Made by a program: the position numbers and the translations under genes. DNA of 64,000 nucleotides, from positions 105,501-169,500 of the forward strand of contig CAVVJO010000016.1 of the NCBI GenBank assembly GCA_963748545.1. Direction: 5' to 3'. Positions 1 to 9,704 of the stretch are shown piece after piece (the stretch's first letter is position 1; each line of letters begins with the position of its first letter). Origin of the DNA: Roseiarcus sp963748545. GTDB taxonomy: Bacteria; Pseudomonadota; Alphaproteobacteria; Rhizobiales; Beijerinckiaceae. A model generated the notes under the pieces. That model was not told the origin of the DNA. It saw only the letters and a list, made by a program, of their open reading frames with translations, and made no database searches.

Positions 1-1199
1 AAACCGGCAGCGGCTTCGTCTTCTCCGTGAAGCTCAGCAGCGGCATGATCACAAGGAAGAAGCCGAAATACCCCGCGGTCAGGAAACGCGCGATCATCGA
101 CAGCGCGTCGGTCGGCTCCTGCGAACCGATCCATCCGAGACCGATGCAGATCGCCACGAAGATCCAGAAGAAGAAACGGAACGCCGGACGATACTTGGCC
201 GACTTGACCGGATGGCGGTCGAGCCAGGGGACGAACGCCAGGATCACGATCGCGGCGACGAGCGCGATGACGCCGAACAGCTTGTTCGGGATGGCGCGCA
301 AGATCGCGTAGAATGGAAGGAGATACCATTCGGGCACGACATGGGCGGGCGTGACCAGCGGATTGGCGATGTTGTAATTATCCGCATCCAGTAGGTAATT
401 TGGAATAAAGAAGATCAGCCAGGCGTAGAGGATGAACCACACCGAGACGGCGAAAACGTCCTTGATCGTGGCGTAAGGGGTGAAGGCGACGGTGTCGCGC
501 TCCGCGTTCTGGACCTCGACGCCGTCGGGATTGTTCTGACCCGTCACGTGAAGCGCCCAGACATGGAGGCCGACCATCGCCGCGATCACGAAGGGCAGGA
601 GGTAGTGGAGCGAGAAGAAGCGGGTGAGCGTCGGCGGACCGACCGCGAAGCCGCCCCATAGCCAATGGGCGATCGTGGTTCCGAAGATCGGGATCGCGGA
701 GGTCAGGTTGGTGATGACGGTCGCGCCGGCGAAGCTCATCGAACCCCACGGCAGAACGTAGCCGAGGAAAGCCGTCGCCGTCATCAGGAGGTAGATGACG
801 ACGCCGATGATCCAAAGCAACTCGCGCGGCGCCTTGTAGGATCCGTAGTAGAGCCCGCGCATCATGTGCAAGTAGCACGCCAGGAAGAACAGCGAGGCGC
901 CGTTCGTATGCATGTAGCGGATCAACCAGCCGTAGTTGACGTTCCGCATGATATCGTCGTTGATCGATAGGAAAGCTTCCGACGCCGAGGGGATATAGTG
1001 CATCGCAAGCACCACGCCCGTAACGATCTGCGCGATCAGCATGAAGGAAAGGATCGCGCCGAACGTCCACATGTAATTGAGGTTGCGGGGCACCGGATAG
1101 GCCACGAACGACGAGTGCACCAACCCGACCAGAGGCAGGCGAGACTTCGAACCAGCGCCCGATCGCGCTCTTGGGAACGTAGGTCGATGGACCGCTCAT
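1..1199 (-). CDS. petB: cytochrome b subunit of the bc1 complex (partial, frameshifted)
   Basis: Membrane subunit carrying both b haems in ubiquinol:cytochrome c oxidoreductase. The gene starts at an ATG at 1199 (MSGPSTYVPKSAIGRWFE) and runs off the left edge, so the C-terminus is missing. After the first 18 codons the reading frame changes by one base. The following frame reads SRLPLVGLVHSSFVAYPVPR and then typical cytochrome b, including the Qo-site PEWY stretch and haem-region histidines. The break lies at GACTTC (plus strand 1143-1148); removing one base gives F-E-S-R-L-P, as in the family. petA lies 73 bases upstream in the same direction, the usual petA-petB order. A real frameshift would destroy an essential-type respiratory subunit, so a consensus error is more likely than a pseudogene. 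Confidence 0.93.
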
Positions 1200-1272
1200 G
1201 ATGGCTCTCAGGACAGGAATGGCTTGGGACGACTTCGGGTTACGAATGAACCGCCAGTGCGGATCGACCGGC

Positions 1273-1839
1273 TCAGCCGATCTTGACGCGCGTGTCGGTC
1301 AGGAATTTGTACTCCGGCACGGCCAGATTGAGCGGGGCCGGACCCTGCCGGATGCGGCCGGAGGTGTCGTACATCGAGCCATGGCACGGACAGAACCAGC
1401 CCTCGTACTTGCCCTCGTGCCCGATCGGCACACAGCCGAGATGGGTGCAGACGCCCACGACGATCAGCCACTCCGGCTTCTGCACGCGCTGGGCGTCGGT
1501 CTGCGGATCGCGCAATTCGCTGAGCTGAACGTCCTGGGCCTCCTGGATCTCCTTGGCCGTCCGATGACGGATGAACACCGGCCCGCCGCGCCATTTGACC
1601 GTGACGATCTGTCCCTCCGGGATAGCGCCGATGTCGACTTCGATCGACGACAGCGCAAGAGTTGAAGCATCAGGATTCATCTGGTCGATGAACGGCCAAG
1701 CCAACGCGCCGACGCCGACCGCGCCGACCGCGCCGGTGGCGAGGTAAAGGAAATCTCTGCGATTCGGTGCCTGGATCGTCGTAGCCGCGGCCAATTCAAC
1801 CCCCAAGGATGCTCTTCCATGCACGCCGACTTCAAGCAT
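1273..1839 (-). CDS. petA: Rieske iron-sulfur subunit of the bc1 complex
   Basis: 2Fe-2S subunit that passes electrons from ubiquinol to cytochrome c1. The C-terminal half holds the two cluster-binding boxes, CTHLGC and CPCHGS, with the expected cysteine and histidine ligands. Near the N-terminus an RRDFLYLATGAVGAVG stretch is the Tat-type membrane anchor. It is followed by the hinge and the sequence WPFIDQMNPDAS, common in alphaproteobacterial Rieske proteins. The frame is open further upstream (to 1980), but that part looks unlike the family. I use the ATG at 1839 (188 aa, normal size); a GTG or TTG slightly downstream, after a GGAAGAG stretch, is also possible. It is followed by petB, so the two are probably co-transcribed, with petC expected beyond the left edge. 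Confidence 0.93.
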   Translation of the reverse strand: MLEVGVHGRASLGVELAAATTIQAPNRRDFLYLATGAVGAVGVGALAWPFIDQMNPDASTLALSSIEVDIGAIPEGQIVTVKWRGGPVFIRHRTAKEIQEAQDVQLSELRDPQTDAQRVQKPEWLIVVGVCTHLGCVPIGHEGKYEGWFCPCHGSMYDTSGRIRQGPAPLNLAVPEYKFLTDTRVKIG

Positions 1840-2078
1840 CGCGGATTCATTGGCGGCGTTGCGCGACGGCTCAAGCCCCAAACGAATACGGCGAACTCTG
1901 TCGGCGCCTTCCGCTCGGCGCACCACGGCGACGGGCGGCAATCGACGCGGCTTTTCGCATTGATCGATTTCGATGTCCATAGGACCAACTTCACGCGGGC
2001 CTCTGCCTTTCGTCGGGTTCGCGGGGTCCGAGGGCCTCCCGATTTGCCGTCGGGTCTAGCCTAAACGGGCGCCGCGTC

Positions 2079-2561
2079 ATGAATGGGACAACCTCTACCC
2101 TCCTCCTCGCGCTGTTCGAACCGGACATCGCTCAGAACGCCGGCGCGATGATGCGCACGTGCGCCTGCCTCGGCGTGGACGCGGCGATCATCGAGCCGGC
2201 TGGCTTTCAACTCGGCGATCCCCGCTTCCGCCGCGCCGGCATGGATTATCTGGACGCCCTCACGGTCACGCGTCACGATTCGTGGCTCCGCTTCGAATCC
2301 TGGCGAGCCAAAGCCGGTCGCAGGCTCGTGTTGCTGACGACGAAGGGCGAGGTCAAACTCTGGGACTTCGCGTTTCGCCCCGACGACGTTCTCCTCGTCG
2401 GCCGCGAAACGGCAGGGGCGCCCGACGCGGTGGCGGCGGCGGCGGACGCGCGGCTCAGAATCCCCATCGCGCCGCCGATGCGTTCGCTCAATGTCGGCGT
2501 CGCCGCAACGATCGCTCTGGTCGAAGCGCTTCGGCAAATTGGCCGGCTTCCGACCGGATAA
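2079..2561 (+). CDS. trmL: tRNA (cytidine(34)-2'-O)-methyltransferase
   Basis: SPOUT-family enzyme (YibK/TrmL) that 2'-O-methylates the wobble base of tRNA-Leu isoacceptors. The 160-residue protein matches the compact family length. It begins LLLALFEPDIAQNAGAMMRTC, the typical N-terminal strand and helix in which PDIAQNAG corresponds to motif 1. The C-terminal trefoil-knot elements are LLVGRETAG and IPIAPPMRSLNVGVAA, where the S-L-N-V-G-V-A run is the AdoMet-binding knot. It is divergent from petA, an arrangement common in Rhizobiales. The start is the ATG directly after the divergent intergenic region. Confidence 0.92.
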   Translation: MNGTTSTLLLALFEPDIAQNAGAMMRTCACLGVDAAIIEPAGFQLGDPRFRRAGMDYLDALTVTRHDSWLRFESWRAKAGRRLVLLTTKGEVKLWDFAFRPDDVLLVGRETAGAPDAVAAAADARLRIPIAPPMRSLNVGVAATIALVEALRQIGRLPTG

Positions 2562-2656
2562 GAATTCCGCCTGCGGTCTGTGACGAGGGCGTGACAATGA
2601 CGCCCCGTTGCGCGATGGTTCGCAAGGTCGGCCCGTGCGGGCCGGCGGAGGGCGAC

Positions 2657-3322
2657 ATGGATACGGGAAGCGTGCGCGTTTTGATCGCCGACGATCACCC
2701 GCTGGTGGTGGGCGGTCTCCGGGAAGCCGTGCTTGCGGCGGCTCCCGATGCGGAAATCGCCGTGGCGCATGATTTCGACAGTATGGCTGCGGCGCTGGAG
2801 GCGTCGCCGGAAACGGATCTGGTGCTGCTCGATCTCAGCATGCCTGGCGTGAGAGGCTTTTCGGGTCTTTTGTTCCTGCGATCGGAGAGACCGTCCACGC
2901 CCGTGATCGTCGTCTCCGGCAACGAGGACCGCGCCGTTATCCGACACTGCCTCGAGTTCGGCGCGTCCGGTTTCATTCCCAAGTCGAACTCGCTCGAGAC
3001 GATGCGCGGAGCGATCGCGCAGGTTCTCGACGGCGGCCGCTGGACGCCGCCCGACTTCGATCCCAACGCGCAACCCAATCGCGAATCGAGCGCATTGGCG
3101 CGACGCCTCGCCACCCTGACCCCTCAGCAGATTCGCGTGCTGATGATGCTGTCCCAGGGCCTCCTCAATAAGCAGATCGCCTACGAGCTCAGCGTCTCCG
3201 AGGCCACGGTCAAAGCGCACGTGTCGGCCATTCTGCAGAAGCTCGGAGTGGAGAGCCGGACCCAGGCCGTGATTCTCGCGACCAAGATCGAGTCCGCGCA
3301 GGAGCTTTCGATCGCCTCCTGA
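2657..3322 (+). CDS. LuxR/NarL-family response regulator
   Basis: Two-component response regulator of 221 residues. The receiver domain (about 1-125) shows the acidic pair D12-D13 and phospho-acceptor D59 in LVLLDLSMPG, with the conserved lysine near 109 in GFIPKS. The C-terminal LuxR-type helix-turn-helix (about 155-215) contains LTPQQIRVLMMLSQG and NKQIAYELSVSEATVKAHV. I chose the ATG at 2657 because the receiver fold begins immediately after it; upstream codons look non-coding. No histidine kinase is adjacent. The next gene is acs on the opposite strand. LuxR-type regulators control acs in other proteobacteria (CrbR, ErdR), so control of acetate activation is a reasonable inference but is not shown by the sequence. 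Confidence 0.9.
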   Translation: MDTGSVRVLIADDHPLVVGGLREAVLAAAPDAEIAVAHDFDSMAAALEASPETDLVLLDLSMPGVRGFSGLLFLRSERPSTPVIVVSGNEDRAVIRHCLEFGASGFIPKSNSLETMRGAIAQVLDGGRWTPPDFDPNAQPNRESSALARRLATLTPQQIRVLMMLSQGLLNKQIAYELSVSEATVKAHVSAILQKLGVESRTQAVILATKIESAQELSIAS

Positions 3323-3757
3323 ACGGCGTCGCTGTCCGCGTCCCCTTGGGCCTCGGAGTCGAGAGCGCGCGGTTTTGAGGGACGACTGAGCAATTTCAAG
3401 GGGTTGCGCTCAAAACGTCTAAATCGTGAGGCCATTTTCGTCTTAAAAGCCGCATTTATGCCGCATTCTGTCAGTCGTCCCTGGACCTGCGGTCACTTTC
3501 GATCCTCCCGAATTCGAACAAGCGGCGTTTATTTTTGACGCCAGGAACCTCCTGCTCGAGGCGGCGGGCAGGAAAATGCGAGCAGCGCGACAGGGCGGGT
3601 GTGATCCAGAGGCCATGGATCACTATGCGCCGAAATTCTGCCTATGACAAGTCTTTTCTTCTCAATATTGTTTATCAGAAACCAGGCGTCGTCCCCTCGC
3701 CCCGTCCGCCGACAAGCGGCCCGTCCGGCCCCGGATTTCCGGTCCTGCGCAGAGAAG
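3323..3757. other. intergenic region between response regulator and acs terminator
   Basis: About 430 bases with no convincing gene. It is visibly more AT-rich than the flanks in places (around 3400-3480 and 3640-3680). A short inverted repeat, GGCGT...ACGCC, brackets a T-rich loop near 3524-3542 and could act as a weak terminator for the response regulator gene. No tRNA-like or repeat-family sequence was recognised. Confidence 0.4.
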
Positions 3758-3783
3758 GGAAGGACACCCCGGGGTGTCCTTCC
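3758..3783 (-). terminator. perfect palindrome downstream of acs
   Basis: A 26-base perfect palindrome (GGAAGGACACCCC followed by its complement) begins nine bases beyond the acs stop codon at 3792. Read in the acs direction it is followed by a short pyrimidine-rich stretch (CCTTCTCT). The position and strength suit an intrinsic terminator, although the U-tract is poor. Confidence 0.65.
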
Positions 3784-3791
3784 GCGTCTCA

Positions 3792-5739
3792 CTAGGCCTT
3801 GCCGCGGTTCTGCCGCTTGTCGATCAGGTCGCCGACCACCGCTGGATCGGCGAGGGTCGATGTGTCGCCGAGCGCGCCGTACTCGTTCTCGGCGATCTTG
3901 CGCAGGATGCGGCGCATGATCTTGCCCGAACGGGTCTTCGGCAGGCCGGGGGCGAACTGGATGAGGTCGGGCGAGGCGATCGGTCCGATCTCCTTGCGCA
4001 CCCACGCGACCAACTCCTTGCGCAATTCCTCTGTCGGCTCGACTCCCGCCATCACGGTCACGTAGGCGTAGATGCCCTGCCCCTTGATGTCGTGCGGATA
4101 GCCGACGACCGCGGCTTCCGAGACCTTCGGATGCGCAACAAGCGCGCTCTCCACTTCCGCCGTTCCCATCCGGTGACCGGAGACGTTGATGACGTCGTCG
4201 ACGCGACCGGTGATCCAGTAGAAGCCGTCGGCGTCGCGCCGGCAGCCGTCGCCGGTGAAGTACTTGCCCGGGTAAGCCGAGAAGTACGTCTTCACGAAGC
4301 GGTCGTGGTCGCCGTAGACGGTGCGCATCTGACCGGGCCACGAGTTCGGCGATCACGAGATTGCCCTCGCAGGGACCATTCAGGACCTCGCCGGCCGCAT
4401 CGACAATCTCTGGAATGACGCCGAAGAACGGAAGGGTCGCCGAACCCGGCTTCAGCTTGATCGCGCCCGGGAGGGGAGTGATCAGAATTCCGCCTGTCTC
4501 CGTCTGCCACCATGTGTCGACGATCGGGCAGCGGTGTTCGCCTACGACGCGGTGGTACCACTCCCACGCCTCTGGGTTGATCGGCTCGCCAACCGAGCCC
4601 AACAACCGGAGGGAGGCGCGGCTGGTCTTTTTCACCGGCTCTTCGCCAGCGCCCATAAGAGAGCGTATCGCGGTCGGGGCGGTGTAGAAGATGTTGACCT
4701 TGTGCTTGTCGATCACCTCCCAGAAGCGGCTCATCGACGGATAGTTGGGGATGCCCTCGAACATCAGGGTCGTCGCGCCGTTAGCGAGCGGTCCGTAGAC
4801 AATATAGGAATGACCGGTCACCCAGCCGACGTCTGCGGTGCACCAGTAGATGTCGCCCTCATGGTAGTCGAAGACGTACTGATGCGTCATCGACGCAAAA
4901 ACCAGATAGCCGCCGGTGGTGTGGACGACGCCCTTGGGCGTGCCTGTCGATCCAGATGTATAAAGGATGAAAAGCGGGTCTTCCGCATTGACGGGTTCGG
5001 CGGGGCACTTGGTCGAGACGCGTTCGACCGCCTCGTGCAGCCAGACGTCGCGACCCTCCGTCCAGGCGACCTCGCCGCCGGTGCGCTTGACGACCAGCAC
5101 ATGCCTAACAGTCGAGGTCTTCTTAAGCGCCTCGTCGACGTTGGCCTTCAGCGGCACCTTGCGGCCGCCGCGCAGGCCCTCGTCCGCCGTAATGACGACC
5201 TCGCACTGCGCGTCATTGATGCGGCCGGCGATGGCGTCGGGAGAGAAACCGCCGAACACCACCGAGTGGATCGCGCCGAGCCGCGCGCAGGCGAGCATCG
5301 CGTACGCGGCTTCCGGGATCATCGGCAAATAGATGGTGACGCGGTCGCCCTTCTTCACGCCATGAAAATGCAACACGTTGGCGAAGCGGTTCACCTCGTC
5401 GGCGAGCTCGGCGTAGGTGATGTGGCGCGATTCATTGGGATTGTCCCCTTCCCAGATGATCGCGGTCTGCTTGGCGCGCTTGGGCAGATGCCGGTCGACG
5501 CAATTGTAGGCGACGTTGGTGACGCCATCCTCGAACCAGTTGATCGACACGTTATGCGCGTCGAAGCTGGTGTTCTTGACCTTGGTGTAGGGCTTGAACC
5601 AGTCGATCCGCTTGCCGTGCTCGCCCCAGAAGGTTTCCGGGTCGTTCAGCGAACGCTTGTACATCTCCTGGTATTTGGCGTGATCGACCCAAGCGCGCTT
5701 GGCCCATTCGGCGGGGACTTCGTAGACGTGGTCTTGCAC
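3792..5739 (-). CDS. acs: acetyl-CoA synthetase (frameshifted)
   Basis: AMP-forming acetate:CoA ligase. The start at 5739 (MQDHVYEVPAEWAKRAWVDH) and stop at 3792 give about 649 codons, the normal family length, plus one extra base. The adenylation motif YTSGSTGTPKG is near residues 260-270. The C-terminal domain carries VDDVINVSGHRMGTAE and the acetylatable-lysine region PKTRSGKIMRRIL. The frame changes at GAGTTC (plus strand 4342-4347). Removing one base restores VIADSWPGQMRTVYGDHDRF, exactly the expected family sequence. It ends at a strong palindrome. The neighbouring LuxR-type response regulator may control it. I treat the break as a probable consensus error. Confidence 0.95.
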
Positions 5740-5996
5740 GGGCTCCTCCCAACACGTTCCTGCGCGCCGGCCGGACCGACGCCCGCAAGCGTTGCCGCGA
5801 GTTTATGCCCAACGCGGACAAGTCGGACAAGCCGCCGACCGTTGCTGCTTTGGTCTTAGCCATTCCGTGGGGCGCATTTTGGATGAAGGGTCGCCCCCCC
5901 GAGCCCTCTCTCGGAAAGGCGACGTCTCGACGCCGCCGAGGAGTCCGAAAGGCGCCGAGCTTTCGACCGGCTAACGAGCGCGAGCCGCGCTCCTCC

Positions 5997-6410
5997 CTAG
6001 AGTCCGCCCATCTGGCAGATCAGCGCCCATTCCGGATCTGTCACCGGCTGAACCGACAGGCGCGAATTCGTCACGAGCGCCATCGTCGCGAGCCGTTTCT
6101 CCTCCTTCACCGCTTCGAGCGGGACGGCGCGGGGCAAAGGCCTCACGGCGCGGATGTCGACCATGCCGAACTTGCCGGTCGCGTCGGTCGGATCGGGGCG
6201 ATACGCCTTGCAGACCTCGACAATCCCCACAATCGCCTTGCCTTCGTTCGAATGGTAGAAGAAGCCGTGTTCGCCGACTTTCATCGCCTGCATGTTGAGC
6301 TTGGCGGAATGGTTGCGGACCCCGCTCCAGTCGGTCCCTTCCGCCCCGAGGGCTGCGAGCTTCTCGAAGGACCAGGCCGAAGGCTCGCTCTTGAACAGCC
6401 AGTGCGCCAT
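5997..6410 (-). CDS. EVE domain-containing protein
   Basis: Small cytosolic protein of 137 residues that is a single EVE domain (THYN1/ASCH-PUA-like fold). The N-terminus MAHWLFKSEPSAWSFE and the later DWSGVRNHSAKLNMQAMKVGEHGFFYHS are diagnostic. Family members are thought to bind modified bases in DNA or RNA, but the role of this housekeeping-type bacterial subgroup is not established. It lies seven bases downstream of the YciI gene on the same strand, so the two are probably one operon. This pair sits near gpsA in many Rhizobiales; here an amidohydrolase gene lies between them. Confidence 0.88.
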   Translation of the reverse strand: MAHWLFKSEPSAWSFEKLAALGAEGTDWSGVRNHSAKLNMQAMKVGEHGFFYHSNEGKAIVGIVEVCKAYRPDPTDATGKFGMVDIRAVRPLPRAVPLEAVKEEKRLATMALVTNSRLSVQPVTDPEWALICQMGGL

Positions 6411-6417
6411 TCGCCCC

Positions 6418-6708
6418 TCACGCCAGCGTCTGGCCGACCGCCTGTCGCCACGGCTTTACTGTGACGCTCTCGAACAGGCCCGCGACCGCGTAAGGGTCTT
6501 CGGCAAGGATCGCCCGAATGTCGGCCTCGCTCTCGCCCTCGAAAATCAGCATCGAGCCGGTCGGCGTCTTGAAGTCTTCGGTCAGCATCGCGCCGCCGAT
6601 CTTCACCTTGGCGCCGAGCGAATTGAGATAGGCGAGATGGGCCGGACGATTCTCCAGGCGCTTTTCCAGGCTTTGCGGCTTATCGACGCAGATGGCGATG
6701 AAGAGCAT
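6418..6708 (-). CDS. YciI family protein
   Basis: A 96-residue protein of the YciI-like (dimeric alpha-beta barrel) family. It begins MLFIAICVDKPQSLEKRLENRPAHLAYL and continues KIGGAMLTEDFKTPTGSMLIFEG. The DPYAVAGLFESVTVKPW region near the C-terminus is the usual signature with a conserved Asp-Pro-Tyr. The biochemical function is mostly unknown for the family. It is immediately upstream of the EVE-domain gene, with only seven bases between them. Confidence 0.88.
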   Translation of the reverse strand: MLFIAICVDKPQSLEKRLENRPAHLAYLNSLGAKVKIGGAMLTEDFKTPTGSMLIFEGESEADIRAILAEDPYAVAGLFESVTVKPWRQAVGQTLA

Positions 6709-6928
6709 GGCTTTGCCTCCCCTGACCCGAGAGCCTTACGCGACCCGGAAGCCGATGCCAAGCCGTGCGAAGTCGTGTGAGCGGCTTGAGACCAAGCCCC
6801 GAACACGAACCCCCGATGTACAGGCGCCGCGTCGGAGGGCCGCATGGTCAGTTAATCTTGCAACGATAAGGCTGAGGGTCGGCGGGATTCGCTCAGCGCG
6901 ATTTTCTTCCAAATTCAGGCGGTCGCCC

Positions 6929-8689
6929 ATGTGTCTCTGGTGCGGAACTTCACGGATCGCCGACAGTTTCACTGCGGGCTTTTGTCGGGCCGCGCCGACC
7001 CGCCGCCGCTTCCTCGCCTATGCCGCCTCGGCGGGCGCTTCGACCATGTCCGTCATGCGCGGCGCGCTCGCCGCCGAAGGCGCCGATGTAATTTTTCGCA
7101 ACGGCGCGATCCATCCCATGACGGGCGGCCAGGAGCAGGTCGAAGCGCTGGCGATCGCCGGAGGACGGATTCTCGCAGCCGGATCGGCCTCAGACCTCTC
7201 GGCCCTCGCCCGCCCCACCAGCAAAATCATCGACCTTCAGGGCCGCGCGCTGTTCCCAGGGTTCATCGATCCGCACCATCACACTATTCTGTCTGCGCTG
7301 CTTGGCGATCTGCTGATAGACATCGGCTACTCGAAGTATCCGAAACGCGCCGACGCGCTCGCCGCGATGAAGGCCGAGGCCGCGAGGCGTCCGGCGGGCG
7401 CGTGGATCGCAGCGGGCTTTTACGACAATCTCCTGCAAGGCGGCGACCTGTCGACGGCGGAGTTGGACGCGGTTTCGGCCGAGCACCCGATTTTTGTCAT
7501 GTACGTGAACGGACACGTCGGCGCCGGCAACCCGATGGCGTTCGCACGCGCTGGAGTCCCGGAAGACGTTGGCGATCTGCCCGGCGGCGGCCACTTCGGC
7601 CGCGGCCCCGACGGCAAGCTGAACGGCCTCATGTACGAGGAGCCTGCGCTGCTTCGCTTCCTGGCCGTCGCGGTTCCCCACACGACGCCCGAGCTGATCG
7701 CAAGATCGCTTGCCTCCTATACCAAACAGGCGGCGGCCGCCGGCAACGCGACCCTGCACGAGCCCGGCACCGTAAAGCCGGCGTGGGTGGAGGCGCTTGC
7801 GAAACTCTCCAACACCCTGGCCGTGCGGATGAGCGCGAGCTTCAGCACGGACGCGCTCGAGGCCAGCAAGGCGTTCGCCTCGCTCGGACCCGGCGCAAAA
7901 GCCAGACAAATCCCCGGGAGCCGCTTTTCCCTTTATGGCATGAAGTTCTGGGCGGACGGCTCGAACCAGGCCGAGATGGCTGCGCAGACAAAGCCTTATC
8001 TCAACGGCGCGAACAAGGGCCGGACCAACTACTCCCTGCCTCAGATGGCTCAATTGTGCCGGGCGGCAAAGGACGCCGGGTGGCCGATTCTGATCCATTG
8101 CCAGGGCGACGCGGCGGTCGATGAGGCGTTGGACGCGATCGAGCATACCTACGGCGCCGACCCCGCGACCGGTCTGAACCGCATTGAGCACGCCACCATG
8201 GCGCGACAGGACCAGATCGAAAGAATGAAGCGGCTCGGCGTGCAGCCGAGCTTCATCCCCGACTTCGTCTATCTGTATGGCGCGGCGTATCGCGATCAAA
8301 TTTTTGGGCCTGAGCGGGCGGACTTCATGGCGCCCGCCGGCGCCGCGGCGAGGGCGGGCGTCCCCTTCACCCTGCATTCCGACTCGCCCGCGGCGGGGCT
8401 GCCCATCAACCCCTTGCGGCACGTGCAGACCGCCGTCACACGCCGCTGCGCCATCGACAATTCGGTGATCGGGCCCGATCTCGCGATCACGATCGACCAG
8501 GCGCTGCGCGCGATCACCGTCAACGCCGCCCGACAGATCGGCCTCGAGGACGTCATCGGGACGCTCACCGTCGGCAAAGACGCCGATCTGACGATCCTTG
8601 AAAGCGACCCCATCAGGACCGAGCCCGAAAGGATCATGGCGATCAAGGTCAGCGAAACCTGGGTCGCCGGCGAGAAGACGTTCGGGTGA
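6929..8689 (+). CDS. amidohydrolase 3 family protein with Tat-like leader
   Basis: A 586-residue metal-dependent hydrolase of the amidohydrolase-3 (YtcJ-like) group. The metal-binding PHHHT motif is near residue 115, in LQGRALFPGFIDPHHHT. Further metal or active-site histidines are in ILIHCQGDAAVDEA and NRIEHATM, and a late Asp in FTLHSDSPAAG. The C-terminal strand ends LTVGKDADLTILE, as usual for the superfamily. The N-terminus is odd: it starts MCLWCG, has another Cys at FCRAAP, then TRRRFLAYAASAGAS, a twin-arginine motif preceding the catalytic domain. I chose the ATG at 6929 because it keeps that CxxC segment; the open frame extends upstream without family resemblance. The substrate is unknown. 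It lies on the opposite strand between yciI and gpsA. Confidence 0.86.
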   Translation: MCLWCGTSRIADSFTAGFCRAAPTRRRFLAYAASAGASTMSVMRGALAAEGADVIFRNGAIHPMTGGQEQVEALAIAGGRILAAGSASDLSALARPTSKIIDLQGRALFPGFIDPHHHTILSALLGDLLIDIGYSKYPKRADALAAMKAEAARRPAGAWIAAGFYDNLLQGGDLSTAELDAVSAEHPIFVMYVNGHVGAGNPMAFARAGVPEDVGDLPGGGHFGRGPDGKLNGLMYEEPALLRFLAVAVPHTTPELIARSLASYTKQAAAAGNATLHEPGTVKPAWVEALAKLSNTLAVRMSASFSTDALEASKAFASLGPGAKARQIPGSRFSLYGMKFWADGSNQAEMAAQTKPYLNGANKGRTNYSLPQMAQLCRAAKDAGWPILIHCQGDAAVDEALDAIEHTYGADPATGLNRIEHATMARQDQIERMKRLGVQPSFIPDFVYLYGAAYRDQIFGPERADFMAPAGAAARAGVPFTLHSDSPAAGLPINPLRHVQTAVTRRCAIDNSVIGPDLAITIDQALRAITVNAARQIGLEDVIGTLTVGKDADLTILESDPIRTEPERIMAIKVSETWVAGEKTFG

Positions 8690-8717
8690 AATTTCGGCTT
8701 GCGCCGAGCACGCCGAA

Positions 8718-9704
8718 CTACTCCTCCCCCTTCTGCGGGCGCCCAAGCAGCGCGCCGACGGCGCCGGCGACGTCAAGCCTGCCTTCGATCAGCGCCTCGA
8801 CGCAATTGGCGATCGGCATGTCGACGCCGCGGGCGCGCGCCATTTCGGTCAACGCGAGCGCCGTGAAGGCGCCCTCGGCAAGCTTTCCCGCCTGCGCTTC
8901 GGCGACCGCGCCGCCGCGGCCGAGCGCCACGCCGAAGGCGAAATTGCGCGACTGGGGCGAGGAGCAGGTCAGGACCAGGTCTCCCAGTCCGGAGAGCCCC
9001 ATCAGGGTCTGGCCGCGCGCGCCAAACGCGTCGCCGAACCGGCGCAGTTCAGCGAAACCCCGGGCGACCAGCGCCGCGACCGCGCTCGCTCCGAGACCTC
9101 GGCCGGCGGCGACGCCGCAGGCGATCGCCAGCACGTTCTTGGCCGCGCCGCCGATCTCGACGCCGCGAACGTCGGTCGAATGATAGACCCGCAGGTTCGG
9201 ACCGTGCAGATGGCCACACAGGGAACGCGCCAGCGCCTCGTCGGCTGCGGCAAGGGTCACCGCCGTCGGCAGCCCGGCCGCGACGTCCGCGGCGAAGGAC
9301 GGACCGGAGAGGATCGCAACGGCGCGGCCCGGCGCGGCTCCTGCTAGAACCTCCGTCATGAAGGCGTGCGATCCGCGCTCGATGCCCTTGGCGCAGGCCA
9401 CAAGCGGCGCCGATCCGGGAAGCGCCGCGAGGCGCACGGCCGCATCACGGGTTGCTTGTGCGGGCGTCGCGACCAGGATCGCGGCTGAGGGCGCGAGCGC
9501 GCCGAGGTCGGCGGTCGCGACGACGCGCTCCGAAAGGCTCACGCCCGGCAGCTTTTGGCTCAGTCGCGTCGCCTCGAGCGCCGCCATCGCCTCGCCGTTG
9601 CGGCCCCACAGCACGACGCTGCGGCCCGCGGCGGCGGCGGCGTTGGCGAGCGCCATCCCCCACGCGCCCGCGCCCGCCACGCCGACAATGAACTCGCTCG
9701 TCAC
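8718..9704 (-). CDS. gpsA: NAD(P)H-dependent glycerol-3-phosphate dehydrogenase
   Basis: Cytosolic enzyme reducing dihydroxyacetone phosphate to sn-glycerol 3-phosphate for phospholipid synthesis. It has 328 residues, normal for the family. The Rossmann motif GAGAWG is at 11-16. The conserved SGPSFA region is present, as is VEIGGAAKNVLAIACG, which contains the catalytic lysine. GLSGLGDLVLTCSSPQSRNFAFG is the substrate-binding signature. It is tail-to-tail with the amidohydrolase gene (28 bases apart) and divergent from the Tim44-like gene. The usual upstream partner tsaD is not next to it here. Confidence 0.95.
   Translation of the reverse strand: MTSEFIVGVAGAGAWGMALANAAAAAGRSVVLWGRNGEAMAALEATRLSQKLPGVSLSERVVATADLGALAPSAAILVATPAQATRDAAVRLAALPGSAPLVACAKGIERGSHAFMTEVLAGAAPGRAVAILSGPSFAADVAAGLPTAVTLAAADEALARSLCGHLHGPNLRVYHSTDVRGVEIGGAAKNVLAIACGVAAGRGLGASAVAALVARGFAELRRFGDAFGARGQTLMGLSGLGDLVLTCSSPQSRNFAFGVALGRGGAVAEAQAGKLAEGAFTALALTEMARARGVDMPIANCVEALIEGRLDVAGAVGALLGRPQKGEE

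Noticed and set aside
1840..1980. N-terminal extension of petA to the ATG at 1980
   Set aside because: The extra 47 residues are unlike Rieske proteins and would precede the Tat-type anchor; a shorter start gives normal length.
4534..5859. Plus-strand open frame opposite acs
   Set aside because: Shadow of acs; no motif and atypical composition.
5552..5863. Small minus-strand open frame starting MAKTKAATVGGL upstream of acs
   Set aside because: Most of it runs out of frame through the acs coding region and becomes Arg-rich; there is no ribosome-binding site.
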